A stretch of DNA of 64,000 bases from an uncultured bacterium (GTDB lineage Bacteria > Bipolaricaulota > Bipolaricaulia > UBA7950 > UBA9294): assembly GCA_903857865.1 (NCBI GenBank), contig CAIOGO010000002.1, forward strand, positions 21,933-85,932. Direction: 5' to 3'. The notes beneath the pieces were generated by a model. That model was given only the letters and a program-made list of their open reading frames with translations. It searched no databases and had not been told where the DNA came from. This document shows, in pieces, positions 63,328-64,000 of this stretch. The stretch's first letter is position 1. Each line of letters begins with the position of its first letter. Made by a program: the position numbers and the translations under genes.

Positions 63328-63653
63328 GGAGTTCCGCCGTACGCCGACGGAACTCCTGAACGTGACCACAGCACAGCGACTCGCTTGGGAGTTCCATCGC
63401 GTTGTCCCGGAACTCCTGGATGGAGCCGCAGGGCGGCGAGTAGCTTCGGAGTTCCGCCGTCTCAGGTGGTTGCAGAACTCTCGCACGAGCCCGAAGGTGT
63501 CGAGCCGCTGGGGAGTCCCCCTTGCTCCGCTGGTTGCAGGACTCCATGGGAGAGCCAGGAGTTGCACAGTGGCGCAGTCCGTGCAACTCCCTAACGACTC
63601 CGCAGGAGTCGCCGTTTGCCGGGGTTCCGACGGCGCGGTAGAATCCGGGCGTC
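63327..63653 (+). repeat. Diverged 60-bp palindromic repeats between the tRNA-Ser genes
   Basis: GGGAGTTCC-type units begin at 63327, 63387 and 63447, exactly 60 bases apart, followed by two less regular ones near 63511 and 63557. Each contains an inverted GGAGTTCC/GGAACTCC-type pair. No protein gene is supported here. Confidence 0.65.
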
Positions 63654-63745
63654 GGAGAGGTAGTCAAGCGGTCAAAGACAACGGTTTGCTAAACCGTCGA
63701 GGGGTTCACGCTCCTCCGCGGGTTCAAATCCCGCCCTCTCCGCCA
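63654..63745 (+). tRNA. tRNA-Ser (anticodon GCT)
   Basis: Acceptor GGAGAGG pairs with CCTCTCC. Anticodon stem ACGGT/ACCGT encloses loop TTGCTAA with GCT. A long variable arm with CGAGGGG/CTCC and an encoded CCA are present. Confidence 0.95.
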
Positions 63746-63747
63746 GT

Positions 63748-63834
63748 GGCTGAACTGCTAGTGCGGTTCAGCTAGGGAGTTCTGCCGGCTTGGATCCTTG
63801 CAGAACTCGCTCGCGATCCCGAAGGGATCGCCAA
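63748..63834 (+). repeat. Copy of the tRNA-Ser 3' flanking module
   Basis: GCTGAACTGC pairs with GCGGTTCAGC around TAGT, then TAGGGAGTTCTGCCG follows, a diverged copy of the module after tRNA-Ser(TGA). A further GCGATCCC/GGGATCGC hairpin lies just before tRNA-Arg. Confidence 0.65.
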
Positions 63835-63908
63835 GCGCCCGTAGCTCAGTGGATCAGAGCGTTGGCCTCCGGCGCCAAAGGTCGCAGGTTCGAATCCTGT
63901 CGGGCGTA
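63835..63908 (+). tRNA. tRNA-Arg (anticodon CCG)
   Basis: Acceptor GCGCCCG with CGGGCGT (one terminal G-T pair). Anticodon stem TTGGC/GCCAA with loop CTCCGGC gives CCG, reading CGG. T loop TTCGAAT. No CCA encoded. Confidence 0.94.
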
Positions 63909-63944
63909 GAAGCGGGATGGGCAGGCGTGCCCATCCCGCTTCTA
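63907..63944 (+). terminator. Terminator after tRNA-Arg
   Basis: A perfect 17-bp stem from TAGAAGCGGGATGGGCA with its complement around GGCG, starting at the tRNA 3' end. It is followed by CTCTCTG instead of a pure T-run. Confidence 0.7.
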
Positions 63945-64000
63945 CTCTCTGCGGTGAGAGTCTGTCGGAGTTCGCGCACGCGAACTCGCTAGCCGCCCGA

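Noticed and set aside
63327..63653. Possible CRISPR array
   Set aside because: The 60-bp units are diverged and palindromic throughout, with no constant repeat plus unique spacer structure and no cas genes.

Overview
This is bacterial, GC-rich DNA with tightly packed genes. Many starts are GTG or TTG behind good Shine-Dalgarno (SD) sites, and promoters are of the sigma-70 type with 16-17 bp spacers. It codes for formate-tetrahydrofolate ligase, an ADP-forming acetate-CoA ligase, an acetyl-CoA hydrolase/transferase fused to a GNAT domain, and secreted or lipoprotein products. Together these suggest an anaerobic, acetate/acetyl-CoA-metabolising member of a deep-branching phylum. Bipolaricaulota (Acetothermia) is my best guess, but nothing here proves it.

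Region 1 (1-23.9 kb) begins with the 3' part of an L-threonine 3-dehydrogenase gene on the + strand. The rest is one minus-strand super-operon. A strong promoter at 23.82-23.85 kb drives fmdB-like, rpoC, rpsL, rpsG, fusA, then the S10, spc and alpha ribosomal clusters, and ends at a terminator near 1.03 kb. rpoB is not upstream of rpoC, tuf is not after fusA, and rpmD (L30) is missing between rpsE and rplO.

Region 2 (23.8-33.8 kb) is also on the minus strand. It holds infB, DUF503, rbfA, fhs and cca, then a HerA-like ATPase, hpf and a ThiI/MnmA-like PP-loop protein. A family 4 uracil-DNA glycosylase and a tRNA-Gly(CCC) gene lie just upstream of the infB promoter.

Region 3 (33.8-45.2 kb) is a genomic island in tRNA-Gly. 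It is bounded by 51-bp direct repeats that form part of two tRNA-Gly copies. It carries a frameshifted tyrosine recombinase next to one end, a zinc-finger protein, an HTH fragment and a terminase-nuclease-like protein. Further in are a membrane-anchored seven-bladed WD40 protein, lipoprotein and small membrane protein genes (some decayed), and an AIPR-family abortive-infection protein with an N-terminal PD-(D/E)XK nuclease motif next to the other end. The tRNA-Gly copy at the far end has a duplicated anticodon arm.

Region 4 (45.2-52.5 kb) is core DNA: pgk, a LolA-like exported protein on an apparently leaderless mRNA, a DUF151 bifunctional nuclease divergent from glmS, a GT4 glycosyltransferase and a YtcJ-like amidohydrolase.

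Region 5 (52.7-59.7 kb) has a small ribbon-helix-helix-like gene with its terminator, then a three-gene acetyl-CoA module (CoA transferase-GNAT, ADP-forming acetate-CoA ligase, DRTGG/BioD-like ATPase) and an HI0933-family flavoprotein.

Region 6 (59.8-64.0 kb) is on the + strand: a secreted protein, a phosphodiesterase-cupin-mnmA operon, then tRNA-Ser(TGA), tRNA-Ser(GCT) and tRNA-Arg(CCG). The spacers between these tRNAs are unusually rich in hairpins and 60-bp repeats.
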